From: Propionibacteriaceae bacterium
GTDB taxonomy: Bacteria; Actinomycetota; Actinomycetes; Propionibacteriales; Propionibacteriaceae
NCBI GenBank assembly: GCA_025965155.1
Contig: JAOPXN010000073.1
Location: forward strand, 28,900 to 92,899
Length of the DNA: 64,000 bases
Reading direction: 5' to 3'
In this document: positions 1 to 8,885 of the stretch, one piece after another
How the letters are laid out: each line of letters opens with the position of its first letter
Numbering within the stretch: position 1 is the first letter of the stretch
Position numbers and translations under genes: made by a program
The notes under the pieces: model-generated
What the model was told of the DNA's origin: nothing
The model's input: only the letters and a program-made list of their open reading frames with translations
Databases searched by the model: none

Positions 1-282
1 AACCGGCAGTCCTCGGCAGAGCAACTCCTCGGTCAGCGCGGTGTGCGTGGCGGCCGGAGTGCACACCGTGACGGCATCCACCCCAGCCGCCACCAGGCCG
101 TCAACCGAGTCGTACACCGCCACGTCGGGGTGATCGTGAGCAATCTCGGCTCGCCGGTCTGGGGAGCGGGTCACAACGCCGACCAACGCGCACCCAGGGG
201 CACTGGCGATTAGCGGCGCATGGAAGTAGCGACCCCCGAAGCCGTAGCCGACCAGCCCGATTCTCACCACAGCGTCCGTCAT
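1..282 (-). CDS. Gfo/Idh/MocA family oxidoreductase, N-terminal part (runs off the window)
   Basis: Only the first 94 codons are present; the gene continues beyond base 1. The ATG at 282 is followed by a strand-turn-helix dinucleotide fold, with the glycine-rich motif GLVGYGFGGRYFH near residues 9-21. A later stretch, DAVTVCTPAATH, is the typical second half of the NAD(P)-binding Rossmann domain of the Gfo/Idh/MocA family, which oxidise or reduce sugars, inositols and related compounds. The catalytic EKP motif and the C-terminal domain lie outside the window, so the substrate cannot be named. It is separated from the next gene by a long empty region. Confidence 0.8.
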   Translation of the reverse strand, partial: MTDAVVRIGLVGYGFGGRYFHAPLIASAPGCALVGVVTRSPDRRAEIAHDHPDVAVYDSVDGLVAAGVDAVTVCTPAATHTALTEELLCRGLPV

Positions 283-1051
283 GGCGCGATCGTATCGGCC
301 CGGTCACCAAACTTGCGTTGCGCATGTTGATCAGGCCAGGACCGTTCATGCGTTCGGCGTCTCGGGGTTGTGTCTCCAGCGACTGCTGAAACTGGCAGAG
401 ATCGATGAGGCCGTTCGGCCCGACGTGAACCGGACGAAATCAGCACAGTTACGCGAGTCTGCTGCGGTCACCGGTCCAGCAAAACCAGCACGTTGGCTGA
501 ATCTCCCAGCAGGTCAGCGTTGGCCCGAGGCGAACCCCGATGCGAATATGTGCGCAAAGTTCTGCCCATTTCGGGATATTTCGGTGACTATTGCGTCCGG
601 CCCAGTAGGGCATTTCGCGCGCCTGCTAACCGATGAGGCGGCAGTCACGCCAGCAACTCCATCCGGGACGCAGGTGTTGACAGACCAGAGCATGCACGCA
701 GCCAATTATCGTTCGAGCGTGGCACTCACTTTGGGGGTCCGGTCCTCGGCCGGAGACCTTCCAACGTTAGAAGAAATGTGCAACGCTCGTATCGCGTCAC
801 GCAGGAGGAACCCCACCCACCGCTTCCTGCGCGCGTAAGGTCCTCGGCGGACCGCACGAGTCCGCCGAGGGCCGACCTGAGTCTAGGGATCGCCGGCAGG
901 CAGGTGCGAGGGTGCTGACGATGATCTCATCGAAGCGCGCCGGGGTTGCAAGCGATACCGGCTTTCTGATCGCTGTATCCACGGCACTTGGGCAGCTGGG
1001 CATCGCAGGTTTGCGGGGGCCCAGTGGAGACGGGGACTGTCGTTTACACGC
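283..1051. other. 769-base intergenic region without a convincing gene
   Basis: A plus-strand open frame spans 281-838, but its translation shows no domain, no ribosome site and poor third-position GC bias, so I do not call it. The only clear structure is a perfect 11-bp inverted repeat near 842-870, listed separately. The region may contain decayed sequence. Confidence 0.5.
842..870. terminator. Perfect 11-bp inverted repeat, terminator-like hairpin
   Basis: CCTCGGCGGAC at 842-852 pairs perfectly with GTCCGCCGAGG at 860-870 around a 7-base loop. There is no T-run on either side, so it would be a hairpin of the kind actinobacteria often use as a factor-assisted or I-shaped terminator. It lies downstream of the PrsW-like gene, whose stop is at 1052, and probably ends its transcript. 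Confidence 0.5.
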
Positions 1052-1870
1052 CTACACAGCTGAGGTTCGAAGTGTCCCACCCTGGCTTGACGGCTCGGGC
1101 TCCTCATGTCCGAGCTTGCGTGCCGCAACGAGAAGCAGCCCAAGGCTGATGACGGAGAGAATCAGGTAGGCGATGCTGCTGCCGAGGCTGTCCCAGGCGG
1201 TATGGAGGAGGATGGACACGACGAAGGCGCCGAGGAACGCCAGGACAGCCTTCGGCTGCCACCGACGTGAGGCAGCCCACCACAGGGCCGCAGTGGTGAG
1301 GCCAGTCCAGGCCATGTGCGCTGCAGGGCTCATCAGCCCGCGCAGCAGCAGCACATCGGTGGTCGCGTCGATACTGCCTCGGGTGGCGATCAGGAACACG
1401 AAGGCGTACCCCATCGTCTCCAACACAGCGAACCCGGCACCGCTGGCTACCCCGACGACGAGGCCGTGCGAAGGGATGCGCCACTGGCCGCCGTACAGCC
1501 TGGCCGGCAGCAGCAGGAGCAGCGCCGGAAAGATCAACTTGGCGGTTTCCTCGGAGAACCCAACGACGAGCGTCGGCAGGGTGCCGAGATCATTCAGCGC
1601 GTTGTACTCGAGGAGTCCTGCTGCCACGACGCCGACCACACCGCCGACCAGGGCGGTGATGGCCAGGAGCGTTCCGGGAACGCCGAAGGAGAGGCGGCGA
1701 CCCCAGACGAAAGCGACGAGGGCCGCTGGGATGACCGCGGCACCGATCAGGATCAACGACGGAACGAAGTTAGGGTTCTGGGTTACGATCAGCGCGGACC
1801 TGACGAGCAGGAACAGGGTCACGCCGACCACAAGAATCGCAAGCCAGGCAAAGCGTCGCGCGGCAGCCAT
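1052..1870 (-). CDS. PrsW-like intramembrane metalloprotease family protein
   Basis: A 272-residue multi-pass membrane protein with about eight hydrophobic segments. The motif SEETAK at about residue 105-110 and downstream membrane-embedded acidic and histidine residues (ETMGYAF, SPAAHMAW, LLHTAWDSL) match the PrsW/CAAX-protease-like superfamily, whose paired glutamates and histidines bind the metal. In Bacillus, PrsW starts cleavage of an anti-sigma factor; no anti-sigma gene is next to this one, so the substrate here is unknown. The ATG at 1870 gives the first transmembrane helix directly. An ATCCCT-N6-AGGGAT palindrome lies 35 bp upstream of the start and could be regulatory. Confidence 0.8.
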   Translation of the reverse strand: MAAARRFAWLAILVVGVTLFLLVRSALIVTQNPNFVPSLILIGAAVIPAALVAFVWGRRLSFGVPGTLLAITALVGGVVGVVAAGLLEYNALNDLGTLPTLVVGFSEETAKLIFPALLLLLPARLYGGQWRIPSHGLVVGVASGAGFAVLETMGYAFVFLIATRGSIDATTDVLLLRGLMSPAAHMAWTGLTTAALWWAASRRWQPKAVLAFLGAFVVSILLHTAWDSLGSSIAYLILSVISLGLLLVAARKLGHEEPEPSSQGGTLRTSAV

Positions 1871-2013
1871 TTCCCCACGGTATGCCGGTCTGGGGCCCTG
1901 CCGAATCCCTGGTTCTAGGGATGAGAAGCAAGCGTGCTGGTGGCGCGATCAGCTGCCTGCGATCCTCATCCACCGGGCCCGGAGCCGTTGTACGGGGCTG
2001 AATCGGCGTTGCG

Positions 2014-3017
2014 TCACGCTTGGGGTAGCACGATCGCCTTCAGTGACTCCGGTTCGGTGTGGCTGAGGGTGAGCGCCGCCTCGGCGTCCTTGATACCGAA
2101 GCGGTGGGTGATCACCTTGTCGACGTTGACCGCACCGGACGCGATCAGCTGCAGTGCTAACGGATAGGTGTTGGCGTAGCGGAACGTGCCAGTGATCGTG
2201 ATCTCGTGGCCTTGGATGAGCGGCACGTTGATAGCGACAGTATCGGCCCCCATTCCTACCAGGACGACGCGGCTGGCGCGGGCCAGGGCTTGCATTCCGG
2301 TGCTGAGCGCGGCCTGGGAGCCGGAGCATTCGAGCAGGACGTCGTAGTCCCGCGTGAGCGGCTCGTTGGCTAGCTGGGCGTCCAGACCGAGTTGCTGAGC
2401 GGTGTCCAGACGAAACTGGCTGAGATCGGTCACCGTGACGCTGCTGGCCCCGAACGCCCGAGCGACCTGGGCGGCCAAGAGTCCGATGGGGCCCGCGCCA
2501 GTGACGAGGACGCGGTCGCCAGCAGAGATCTGGGCTTTGCGAGCCGCCCACACCCCGACCGACACTGCCTCGGCCATCGCCGCTTGTTCGTGGCTGAGAC
2601 CGGCGGGAACGGCATGGGCGAAGGCGGCGTCGATGGCCACGAACTCGCAGATAGCGCCATCCACCGGCGGCGTCGCGAAGAAGACGACCTCCGGGCACAG
2701 GTTGTACCGGCCGTGGAGGCACTCAGCACATGACTTGCAAGGTACGCCGGGCTCCAGCGCTACGTGCTGACCGAGCACGCTCGGGTCGACACCCTCTCCG
2801 ATGTCGACCACGGTCCCGGCTGCCTCGTGCCGATGATCATCGGCTGATGCACGACGTAGCTGCCGATGCGGCCGTGTTGGTAGTAGTGCACGTCGGAGCC
2901 GCAGATGCCCACCGCCTGCAACTCGACGAGGACTTGGCCTGGGCCCGGATCGGGGACCGGCCGGTCTTCGATGCTGAGTGTGGCGGCCGCATGGAGGACT
3001 GCGCTTCGGTTGGTCAT
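2014..3017 (-). pseudogene. Zinc-dependent sugar-alcohol (iditol/sorbitol-type) dehydrogenase broken by a one-base frameshift
   Basis: The first segment (3017 down to about 2830) encodes residues 1-63 of a medium-chain zinc dehydrogenase, including the catalytic-zinc motif VGICGSDVHYY. It then loses frame. The remainder, in the next frame, continues as AAGTVVDIGEGVDP, carries the structural-zinc cysteines PCKSCAECLHGRYNLC and the Rossmann motif VTGAGPIGLLAAQ, and ends at 2014. The join shows a single missing C in what should be GGC-CAC-GAG (Gly-His-Glu, the zinc-binding GHE motif), at 2829/2830. As written the protein would be truncated and lack its zinc histidine. A base-calling error would give the same picture. 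The divergent AraC gene probably regulated it. Confidence 0.8.
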
Positions 3018-3167
3018 CTGGTCTCGCTCTCGATGTCGGTAGACGGCTCCGGCCCCGTCGTCGTTAGATCGAGGCTAGGCCCGACGCGACCCCAGTTCTA
3101 GCGGTCAACATGTCCCATAGTGATACTCTGTTGCCTCCCGGCGTACTTAGTGCGGAAGGAGTATCGG

Positions 3168-4088
3168 GTGGCGGCGTCTCCGGAGCGAGTCCTCTCGGCC
3201 GCTGTCGCGCAGCGGCTGGCGGCGATACCGGCTGCCCGGGAGGTGGTGCCCAGCGATCCACGTCTTTCTGCGCGGTGGCACATGCACAGCGTGCCGAGCC
3301 CCTTCTCCCGGTGGAACTATCATCCCGAGTTCGAAGTCCATCTGATCAGATTCGGCACTGGGCGCTACATCGTGGGCGACCGGATCGACGCCTTCGCCGC
3401 GGGCCAGCTGGTCCTGGTCGGGTCCAACGTTCCGCATCACTGGATCAGCGACCTGGAACCCGGCGAGACGATCACCGACCGAGACGTGGTCTTTCAGTTC
3501 CATCCGAGCTGGATAGAGCGCTGTCGTGAAGTGCTTCCGGAGCTGAGCCAGATCGAGCCGATGCTCACAAAGTCGGCCAGGGGTATCGAGTTCAGCGGTC
3601 AAACGGCGGTCGACGGAGCGGGGGAGTTGGAACTGATCGGATCAACCGCTGGGGCAGAGCGGCTGCAGCACATCTTCGGCCTGCTTGGGATCCTGGCCAA
3701 TGCCCCCGCCGCGGAACACAGGACGCTGGCCAAAGCGTGGCTTCCTCCGCTCGACGATCGCTATGCGGCGGACATCATAGACCGGGCTTTCGCCTACATC
3801 TTCGACAACCTGACCAAAGACGTCCGGCTCTCCGACGCAGCAGATCTGATTGGCATGTCGGAGTCTGCCTTCTCTAAGTACTTCAAACGCGTCAGCGGCC
3901 AGACGTTCAGCGACACAGTTCGCAAACTCCGCCTCGCTCACGCGGGCAAGCTGCTCAAGGAGACCAACCTGCCCGTGTCGGCAATTTACCAACGGGTTGG
4001 CTACACCAACCTGTCGAACTTCAACCGTCAGTTCCGAGCACACTACGGGCTCACCCCACGAGACTTCCGCCGCCCCGACAGCACCTGA
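3168..4088 (+). CDS. AraC-family transcriptional regulator with cupin sensor domain
   Basis: A 306-residue regulator. Residues about 35-110 form a cupin-like sensing domain (HPEFEVHLIRFG, then GQLVLVGSNVPHHW). Residues about 195-300 hold two helix-turn-helix motifs, with ADLIGMSESAFSKYFKRVSG in the first and the typical second-HTH ending YTNLSNFNRQFRAHYGLTP. I prefer the GTG at 3168 because GGAAGGAG lies six bases upstream; an upstream in-frame GTG at 3120 has no such site. The gene is divergent from the dehydrogenase pseudogene with about 150 bp between them. That arrangement is typical of a regulator that responds to a sugar and activates the neighbouring catabolic gene. The ligand is unknown. 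Confidence 0.9.
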   Translation: MAASPERVLSAAVAQRLAAIPAAREVVPSDPRLSARWHMHSVPSPFSRWNYHPEFEVHLIRFGTGRYIVGDRIDAFAAGQLVLVGSNVPHHWISDLEPGETITDRDVVFQFHPSWIERCREVLPELSQIEPMLTKSARGIEFSGQTAVDGAGELELIGSTAGAERLQHIFGLLGILANAPAAEHRTLAKAWLPPLDDRYAADIIDRAFAYIFDNLTKDVRLSDAADLIGMSESAFSKYFKRVSGQTFSDTVRKLRLAHAGKLLKETNLPVSAIYQRVGYTNLSNFNRQFRAHYGLTPRDFRRPDST

Positions 4089-4273
4089 CACGAGGGATGG
4101 AGCGCCCACCGTGCCAGATGAGCTAACGTCAGAAAAGTATCGGTTTCCGACATCCAGCGCGCTAGTCCCAACGAAGCAGCCTGGCTTACGTTTAGTGCGG
4201 CGGCCACCCACCGTGGGCCAACATGGCCGGCTCCACGGCGCCCCAAGGCATGCCACGAACCAAGCGAGGTCAC

Positions 4274-4633
4274 ATGACATCCCACGGCGCCAAAGAAGGC
4301 GCACACGACGCCAGCATGAGCGATGAACAGGACGGCATCTTCACCCTGACTCTCGGGCTTCCCGACATTCCGGACAGCCGGGCGGAGGTTCACGCCCTGA
4401 TTCGTCATCAGCTCGACCAGTACAGACCAATCCTCCAGCCACATCACGACGGCGGCCTCGAGATCACCCTTACGATCGCCGCCGCTGACCTATGGCTGTC
4501 CCTGCTCCTCGCCATGTCCGCCCTGACCCAGACCGGGTACCCACCACAGTGGGTCGAAGCCATGACCACCTCCGAGCACCGGCGTCGCCGACGCGCGCTG
4601 AACACGACGTCGCCGCCAACCGCGAGCCCCTAA
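4274..4633 (+). CDS. Hypothetical protein, 119 residues
   Basis: I do not recognise a family. The start ATG at 4274 follows GCGAGG; an internal ATG at 4316 is also possible. The central part (FTLTLGLPDIPDSRAEVHAL, then a segment rich in leucine and alanine ending LLLAMSALTQTGY) has good coding character, and the C-terminus is Arg/Thr-rich. There is no signal peptide. It stands alone between the AraC regulator and a secreted protein gene, in a stretch of lower GC than the rest of the window, so it may be accessory DNA. Confidence 0.55.
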   Translation: MTSHGAKEGAHDASMSDEQDGIFTLTLGLPDIPDSRAEVHALIRHQLDQYRPILQPHHDGGLEITLTIAAADLWLSLLLAMSALTQTGYPPQWVEAMTTSEHRRRRRALNTTSPPTASP

Positions 4634-4944
4634 TTTGAGGGGCTCCTGGTAACCATATCTGGGGATATGTTCGGTCGCGCGGCCGCTATACGGTGTAAAC
4701 AACCTGGCTGGGAGACCCAAACCCCCGAGCATCCGCAGCCACATCCACGAGGCGGGTCGGTCGCGCCGAAACCTCTAGGGCGGCGCGACTGCCCGTTTAA
4801 AACTCTTAGTACCCGGTGGGGTGGGTCGTGGCGAGCCATCAACGCGAGCCGACGATGAACAACGGTCTAGGAAAGCACGTCAATCAAAACTCAGACTGCA
4901 ACAGCGCGGTCCACGCCTTGGGCCATTCCTCGGAAGGAATAATC
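4634..4944. other. 311-base intergenic region upstream of the secreted protein gene
   Basis: No gene is visible. A CATATC-TGGG-GATATG palindrome lies near 4654-4669. The ribosome site of the next gene, GGAAGGAAT, lies at 4932-4940. The base composition is more AT-rich than flanking housekeeping DNA. It presumably carries the promoter of the gene at 4945, but I cannot place -35 and -10 boxes with confidence. Confidence 0.4.
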
Positions 4945-5442
4945 ATGCGTAAAGTCCTGACCATCGCTATATCGGCCGTGGCCGCCGCTGCGCTTAGCGG
5001 AACCCCGGCAGCCCATGCATCGTCAGACTCTAAGGTCCCCTTGATCTACGGGCCCCTGGTCGATTGTGCGGCAGCTGCGGATCCCATCATCACCGGATCG
5101 TCTACAGAGACAGAGAGTTACGTCAAGCTGAAGCACGATGACGACGGCGGTGTTCGTGTCGAGGTGGGCCTTCGGGACGCGGCCCCCGCTACGCCTTTTG
5201 ATGTTCGCGTCGTTCAAGTAGTAACAGACGCTACTACGGGTACCGCCACCGCCATGGACTGCAACACAGTCAACGGCACGGTTACTACAGATGACCGAGG
5301 CAGAGCCAAGATAAGACTCACCGAAGACCGTGTCAAAGATGCCGACTCATTCCAGGTTCTTGTCTATCCTAACCCTGCAGACAGCAAAGAAGAGGCACTC
5401 AGTGGTTACCACACGAGCCTTATACCGCTAGATGGTGAATAG
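4945..5442 (+). CDS. Small secreted protein of unknown function
   Basis: A 165-residue protein starting at ATG 4945, chosen because of the strong site GGAAGGAAT five bases upstream; a longer open frame from 4816 has no such support. The first 28 residues, MRKVLTIAISAVAAAALSG and then TPAAHA, are a classical Sec signal peptide with an AxA cleavage site. The mature part is acidic and contains two cysteines that could form a disulfide, with repeated Thr/Asp-rich strands (VRVVQVVTDATTGTATAMDC) that suggest a beta-sandwich. No known domain is recognised. The next gene is convergent. Confidence 0.7.
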   Translation: MRKVLTIAISAVAAAALSGTPAAHASSDSKVPLIYGPLVDCAAAADPIITGSSTETESYVKLKHDDDGGVRVEVGLRDAAPATPFDVRVVQVVTDATTGTATAMDCNTVNGTVTTDDRGRAKIRLTEDRVKDADSFQVLVYPNPADSKEEALSGYHTSLIPLDGE

Positions 5443-5521
5443 GCCGTGTGGTGCCCACCGCGGCACTGACGTGGTGATTACCTAACCGGGACCGGGAGGC
5501 AAGCGGTGCAGTCAGACCAGA

Positions 5522-6040
5522 TCAGTAATAGAGTTTCCACGCCTTGCGATACGGGGCAGAGTAGCTGAAGTAGGTCGGTGCCGACGTCTGGCAGTTTGAA
5601 TACATATAGTATCGCTTCATTGTGACGCGCTCGCGATAAATTCCGTAGTCGCCCTTCAGCGTGCTGTGGGGCTTCACCGAAGATGTCGCGGTAACACCGG
5701 TAGCAGCCGTCATGGTTTTCGTGATGCTCGCATTGACAGTCCCGGAAACCTTGGCGAAGACGGCGGCGCTGGCCTCGGCGGTCAAGGAGATTCCGGCTGT
5801 CGCTGCGACCGATCCGCCAGAGTCAGCCCGGAAAGATCCATGGATGGTACGCCCAGTTCCATTTACTACCGCGTAGCGGTCGAAAACCTTCATCCTGTTT
5901 GGCTCGTTTCTGTGCACCGCATAGGCCCAGCCTTGGTCGCAGGCGGGGCCGGCTTGTGCGGCCGGGGCCGGAACAACCGCAAACATTGAGAACGCCGCTA
6001 GAGAGGCCAACGCGGTGGAATGGAGACGGACGCGGAACAT
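5522..6040 (-). CDS. Small secreted protein of unknown function
   Basis: A 172-residue protein. The ATG at 6040 is preceded by AGGAGAGAATCCT, so I reject the longer frame to 6142. The first 31 residues are a signal peptide ending PAPAAQA. The mature part contains two cysteines (GPACDQGW near the N-terminus and YMYSNCQTS near the C-terminus), an alanine/threonine-rich middle (TAEASAAVFAKVSGTVNA), and a tyrosine-rich C-terminus. Similar small exported proteins occur in actinomycetes with no assigned role. A direct repeat TTACCTAACCG lies on either side of the gene (5478-5488 and 6156-6166), which suggests a movable cassette. Confidence 0.7.
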   Translation of the reverse strand: MFRVRLHSTALASLAAFSMFAVVPAPAAQAGPACDQGWAYAVHRNEPNRMKVFDRYAVVNGTGRTIHGSFRADSGGSVAATAGISLTAEASAAVFAKVSGTVNASITKTMTAATGVTATSSVKPHSTLKGDYGIYRERVTMKRYYMYSNCQTSAPTYFSYSAPYRKAWKLYY

Positions 6041-6275
6041 AGGATTCTCTCCTTGCTGGAGAATCAAGACGCCGGACGAGGGTCGACACGGCGATGATCT
6101 CGTGCTTACTGCGACGCTACCTGAACCGCAGAAGCGCTGCATGATTGCGTGGAAGTTACCTAACCGCCTACCAGCCGGAACGATTGTTGCCTCAGACCCA
6201 CGCTTGTGATCAGTGTCCCAGCGGGTGCGCGCGGAAGCCAGAGATGATCATGCTGCGGAGTAGTTGGTCAGTTGG

Positions 6276-7244
6276 TCAGAAGCCAGTCGGCAGATGCGGG
6301 CCGTACGGCTCTTCCAGGGCCCGGATCTCGTCGTCGGTGAGCTTGACGTCGAGCACTGCCACTGTGTCGGGAAGGTGATGGGGCTTGGTTGCCCCGACGA
6401 TAGGCGCAGTGACGACGGGGTTGTGCAACACCCAGGCTACTGCGACGTGCGCCATCGGGATGCCGCGACCTTTGGCGACCTGCTGGACGGCATCCACGAT
6501 GGGACGGTCACTGTCGATGTCGAACCGTCGGCCGACAGGGTCATTGTCAAAGCGGTGAGTGTGCTCACCCCACGGTCGAGCAAGCCGGCCCTTCGCCAGC
6601 GGGCTGTAAGGAATGCTGCCGACACCCTGGTCGGCGAGCAGACCGAACATCTCGCGTTCCTCTTCGCGTTGCATCAGGTTGTACTGATTCTGCATGGAGA
6701 CGAACCGGGTCCAGCCGTGCAGATCGGCTGCGTGCTGCATCTTGGCGAACTGCCAGGCCCACATCGAGGAGGCGCCGATGTAGCGCGCCTTGCCCGCCTT
6801 CACGACGTCGTGTAAGGCCTCCATGGTTTCCTCGACTGCCGTCTCGGGATCGAAGCGGTGGATCTGGTATAGGTCGACGTAGTCGGTGCCGAGGCGGGTT
6901 AGTGAGCTGTCGATCTGCTCCATGATCGCCTTACGGGAAAGCCCCGACCCACCCGGACCGTCATGCATTTTGAAGTGCACCTTGGTCGCCAGAACGATCT
7001 CCTCCCGGCGAGCGTAGTGCTTCAACGCATGTCCAACGATTTCTTCCGAGCTGCCCAAACCGTAAATGTTGGCGGTATCCCAGAAGGTGATGCCGAGCTC
7101 GACCGCCTGCTTGAAGAATGGCTGGGCCTCTTCGTCGCCCAGCGACCACTCGTTGAACCCGCGGGATGTGTCGCCGAAGCTCATACAGCCGAGAGCGATC
7201 CGGCTCACCTTCAGACCCGAGTTGCCAAGACGGGTGTATTCCAT
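6276..7244 (-). CDS. Aldo/keto reductase
   Basis: A 322-residue NADPH-dependent aldo/keto reductase. The catalytic tetrad is visible: Asp and Tyr in DTANIYG, Lys in LATKVHF, and His in LYQIHRFD. The C-terminal cofactor-binding part PIVGATKPHHL is also clear. I chose ATG 7244 because AAAGGAATC precedes it and MEYTRLGNSGLKVSRIALG is the standard family N-terminus; a longer frame to 7334 adds only non-conserved residues. The gene lies 111 bp downstream of the zinc alcohol dehydrogenase on the same strand, and with the cupin and Xre genes forms a redox or aldehyde-handling cluster. The natural substrate is not evident. Confidence 0.92.
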   Translation of the reverse strand: MEYTRLGNSGLKVSRIALGCMSFGDTSRGFNEWSLGDEEAQPFFKQAVELGITFWDTANIYGLGSSEEIVGHALKHYARREEIVLATKVHFKMHDGPGGSGLSRKAIMEQIDSSLTRLGTDYVDLYQIHRFDPETAVEETMEALHDVVKAGKARYIGASSMWAWQFAKMQHAADLHGWTRFVSMQNQYNLMQREEEREMFGLLADQGVGSIPYSPLAKGRLARPWGEHTHRFDNDPVGRRFDIDSDRPIVDAVQQVAKGRGIPMAHVAVAWVLHNPVVTAPIVGATKPHHLPDTVAVLDVKLTDDEIRALEEPYGPHLPTGF

Positions 7245-7355
7245 GATTGATTCCTTTGGTCGAGGGGTGTCGCGAAGTGAGGCGGGGTCTGGGCTTTGCT
7301 GTCGGGCGGGTTGATCCTCAGGTTGGTCGATCAACGGTCGCCGGAAGGGTGCCGG

Positions 7356-8372
7356 TTACGGGCGCAGCAGGACCTTGATCGCTGTCCGCTGATCCATCGC
7401 GCGGTAGGCGTCGGCGACCTGGTCCAGCGGTAGCTCGAGGTCGAACACCCGGCCAGGTTCGATGCGGCGGTTCCAGACCCGGTCCATCAGGTCAGGCAGG
7501 AACCGACGTACGGGCGCCGGCCCACCGCGAAGGCCCACGTTGCTGAAGAACATCTCATGCACCGGGAGCTCGACGCCGTGCGGGACACCGACGTAGCCGA
7601 CCAGCCCACCGGGTCGGGTCGACCGGAGGGCCTGCAGGATGGCTTCGCCGGTCCCGACGCATTCCAGCACGGCGTCGGCGCCGACGCCATCGGTGAGGTC
7701 CTTGATCCGTCCGATCCCGTCGTCGCCGCGTTCGGCCACGACTTCCGTCGCGCCGAACTCGAGGGCAAGCTTCTGCCGGTCCGGGTGCCGGCTCATGACG
7801 ATCACTCGATCGGCGCCCAGCTCCGCCGCGGCCAGCACCCCGCACAGCCCGACCGCACCGTCGCCGACGACCGCGACCGTCATGCCCGGTTTGACGCCGG
7901 CGGAGACTGCGGCGAACCAGCCGGTAGCCATCACATCCGACAGGCTCAGCAGACTGGGGATGAGATCCTCTGGCGGGGCCTCGGGAGTAGCGACCAGGGT
8001 ACCGTCGGCAAGCGGCACCCGAATAAACTCGGACTGGCAGCCGTCGTAGCCGCCGCCGTTCTGACAGGCGGACTGAAAGCCTGCCCGGCAGTGGGGACAC
8101 GTGTTGTCGGAGGTCAGGAACCCGCCGACGACAAACTGGCCCGGAGTGATCGAAGTGACGTCGGTGCCCACCTCTTCGACGATGCCGCAGTACTCGTGAC
8201 CGATCGGCCGGGGCTTGGGGACCTCGTTGATACCCCGGTAGGGCCACAGGTCGGATCCGCAGACGGACGCGGCGACCGTGCGGATGATCGTATCGGTCGG
8301 CTCGATGATCACCGGGTCTGGACGCTCCTCGAAGCGCACATCGCCGGGGGCGTGAAGGATGGCTCCTCGCAT
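7356..8372 (-). CDS. Zinc-dependent alcohol dehydrogenase
   Basis: A 338-residue medium-chain dehydrogenase. The N-terminal catalytic domain has the zinc ligands in SVCGSDLWPYRG and GHEYCGIVEEVG, and a partial structural-zinc loop (CPHCRAGFQSAC, with three of the usual four cysteines). The Rossmann domain starts near residue 160 with VAVVGDGAVGLCGVLAAAELG. Start ATG 8372 follows AAAGGAGCAGCTGC. Downstream on the same strand is the aldo/keto reductase; upstream are a cupin and an Xre regulator. Such groups are often induced by aldehydes or quinones, but that is an inference. The enzyme is intact, unlike the dehydrogenase at 2014. Confidence 0.92.
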   Translation of the reverse strand: MRGAILHAPGDVRFEERPDPVIIEPTDTIIRTVAASVCGSDLWPYRGINEVPKPRPIGHEYCGIVEEVGTDVTSITPGQFVVGGFLTSDNTCPHCRAGFQSACQNGGGYDGCQSEFIRVPLADGTLVATPEAPPEDLIPSLLSLSDVMATGWFAAVSAGVKPGMTVAVVGDGAVGLCGVLAAAELGADRVIVMSRHPDRQKLALEFGATEVVAERGDDGIGRIKDLTDGVGADAVLECVGTGEAILQALRSTRPGGLVGYVGVPHGVELPVHEMFFSNVGLRGGPAPVRRFLPDLMDRVWNRRIEPGRVFDLELPLDQVADAYRAMDQRTAIKVLLRP

Positions 8373-8477
8373 GCAGCTGCTCCTTTGTTCTACTGGCGTG
8401 GTTGCTGTTGACGGGTCTTACGGCCGTGCGGGAGAGGCCCAGCTAATGACGGGACTGCTGGGTCGGTCCTCGGTCCG

Positions 8478-8885
8478 CTAGCTGCTGGGGTACTCGTCGG
8501 TGACGTGGCTGCCCCACTCGGTCTCTGGGCCTTGCTGGCCGTCGCCCAGGCTTTCCCACATGGCGAGGTGGGACATGAAGTGCTCCGGGGCGGCGCCGTG
8601 CCAGTGCCACTCGCCGGGTGGGGTGTAGATCGTGTCGCCGGGCCGGATCTGAAGGACTTCGCCGCCGCGGGACTGGACCAGACCGCGCCCGTCGGTGACG
8701 TGCAGGGTCTGGCCGTTCGCGTGGCGATGCCAGGCGGTACGGGCGCCCGGTGCGAACCGAACCAGGTTGACACGCAGGCGGGACGGGGCCACGCCACTGG
8801 CGATGACGTCGTACCAGACGTCGCCCGTGAACATCTCCGCCGGTCCCTTGCTGCTTGGATTCTTAGGCTGGATCTCCACTGTCAC
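8478..8885 (-). CDS. Cupin-domain protein
   Basis: A 135-residue single cupin barrel. Metal-binding histidines lie in AWHRHANGQTLHV and EWHWHGAAPEH, with the second conserved motif IRPGDTIYTPPGEW. This form resembles carboxymuconolactone-associated small cupins. It begins with GTG at 8885, overlapping the stop of the Xre regulator by GTGA (8882-8885), so the two are translated together. It probably acts in the same pathway as the downstream alcohol dehydrogenase. The reaction is not known. Confidence 0.85.
   Translation of the reverse strand: MTVEIQPKNPSSKGPAEMFTGDVWYDVIASGVAPSRLRVNLVRFAPGARTAWHRHANGQTLHVTDGRGLVQSRGGEVLQIRPGDTIYTPPGEWHWHGAAPEHFMSHLAMWESLGDGQQGPETEWGSHVTDEYPSS

Noticed and set aside
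281..838. Plus-strand 185-residue open frame
   Set aside because: No domain, no ribosome site and it overlaps the start of the Gfo/Idh/MocA gene on the other strand. Long open frames arise easily in high-GC DNA.
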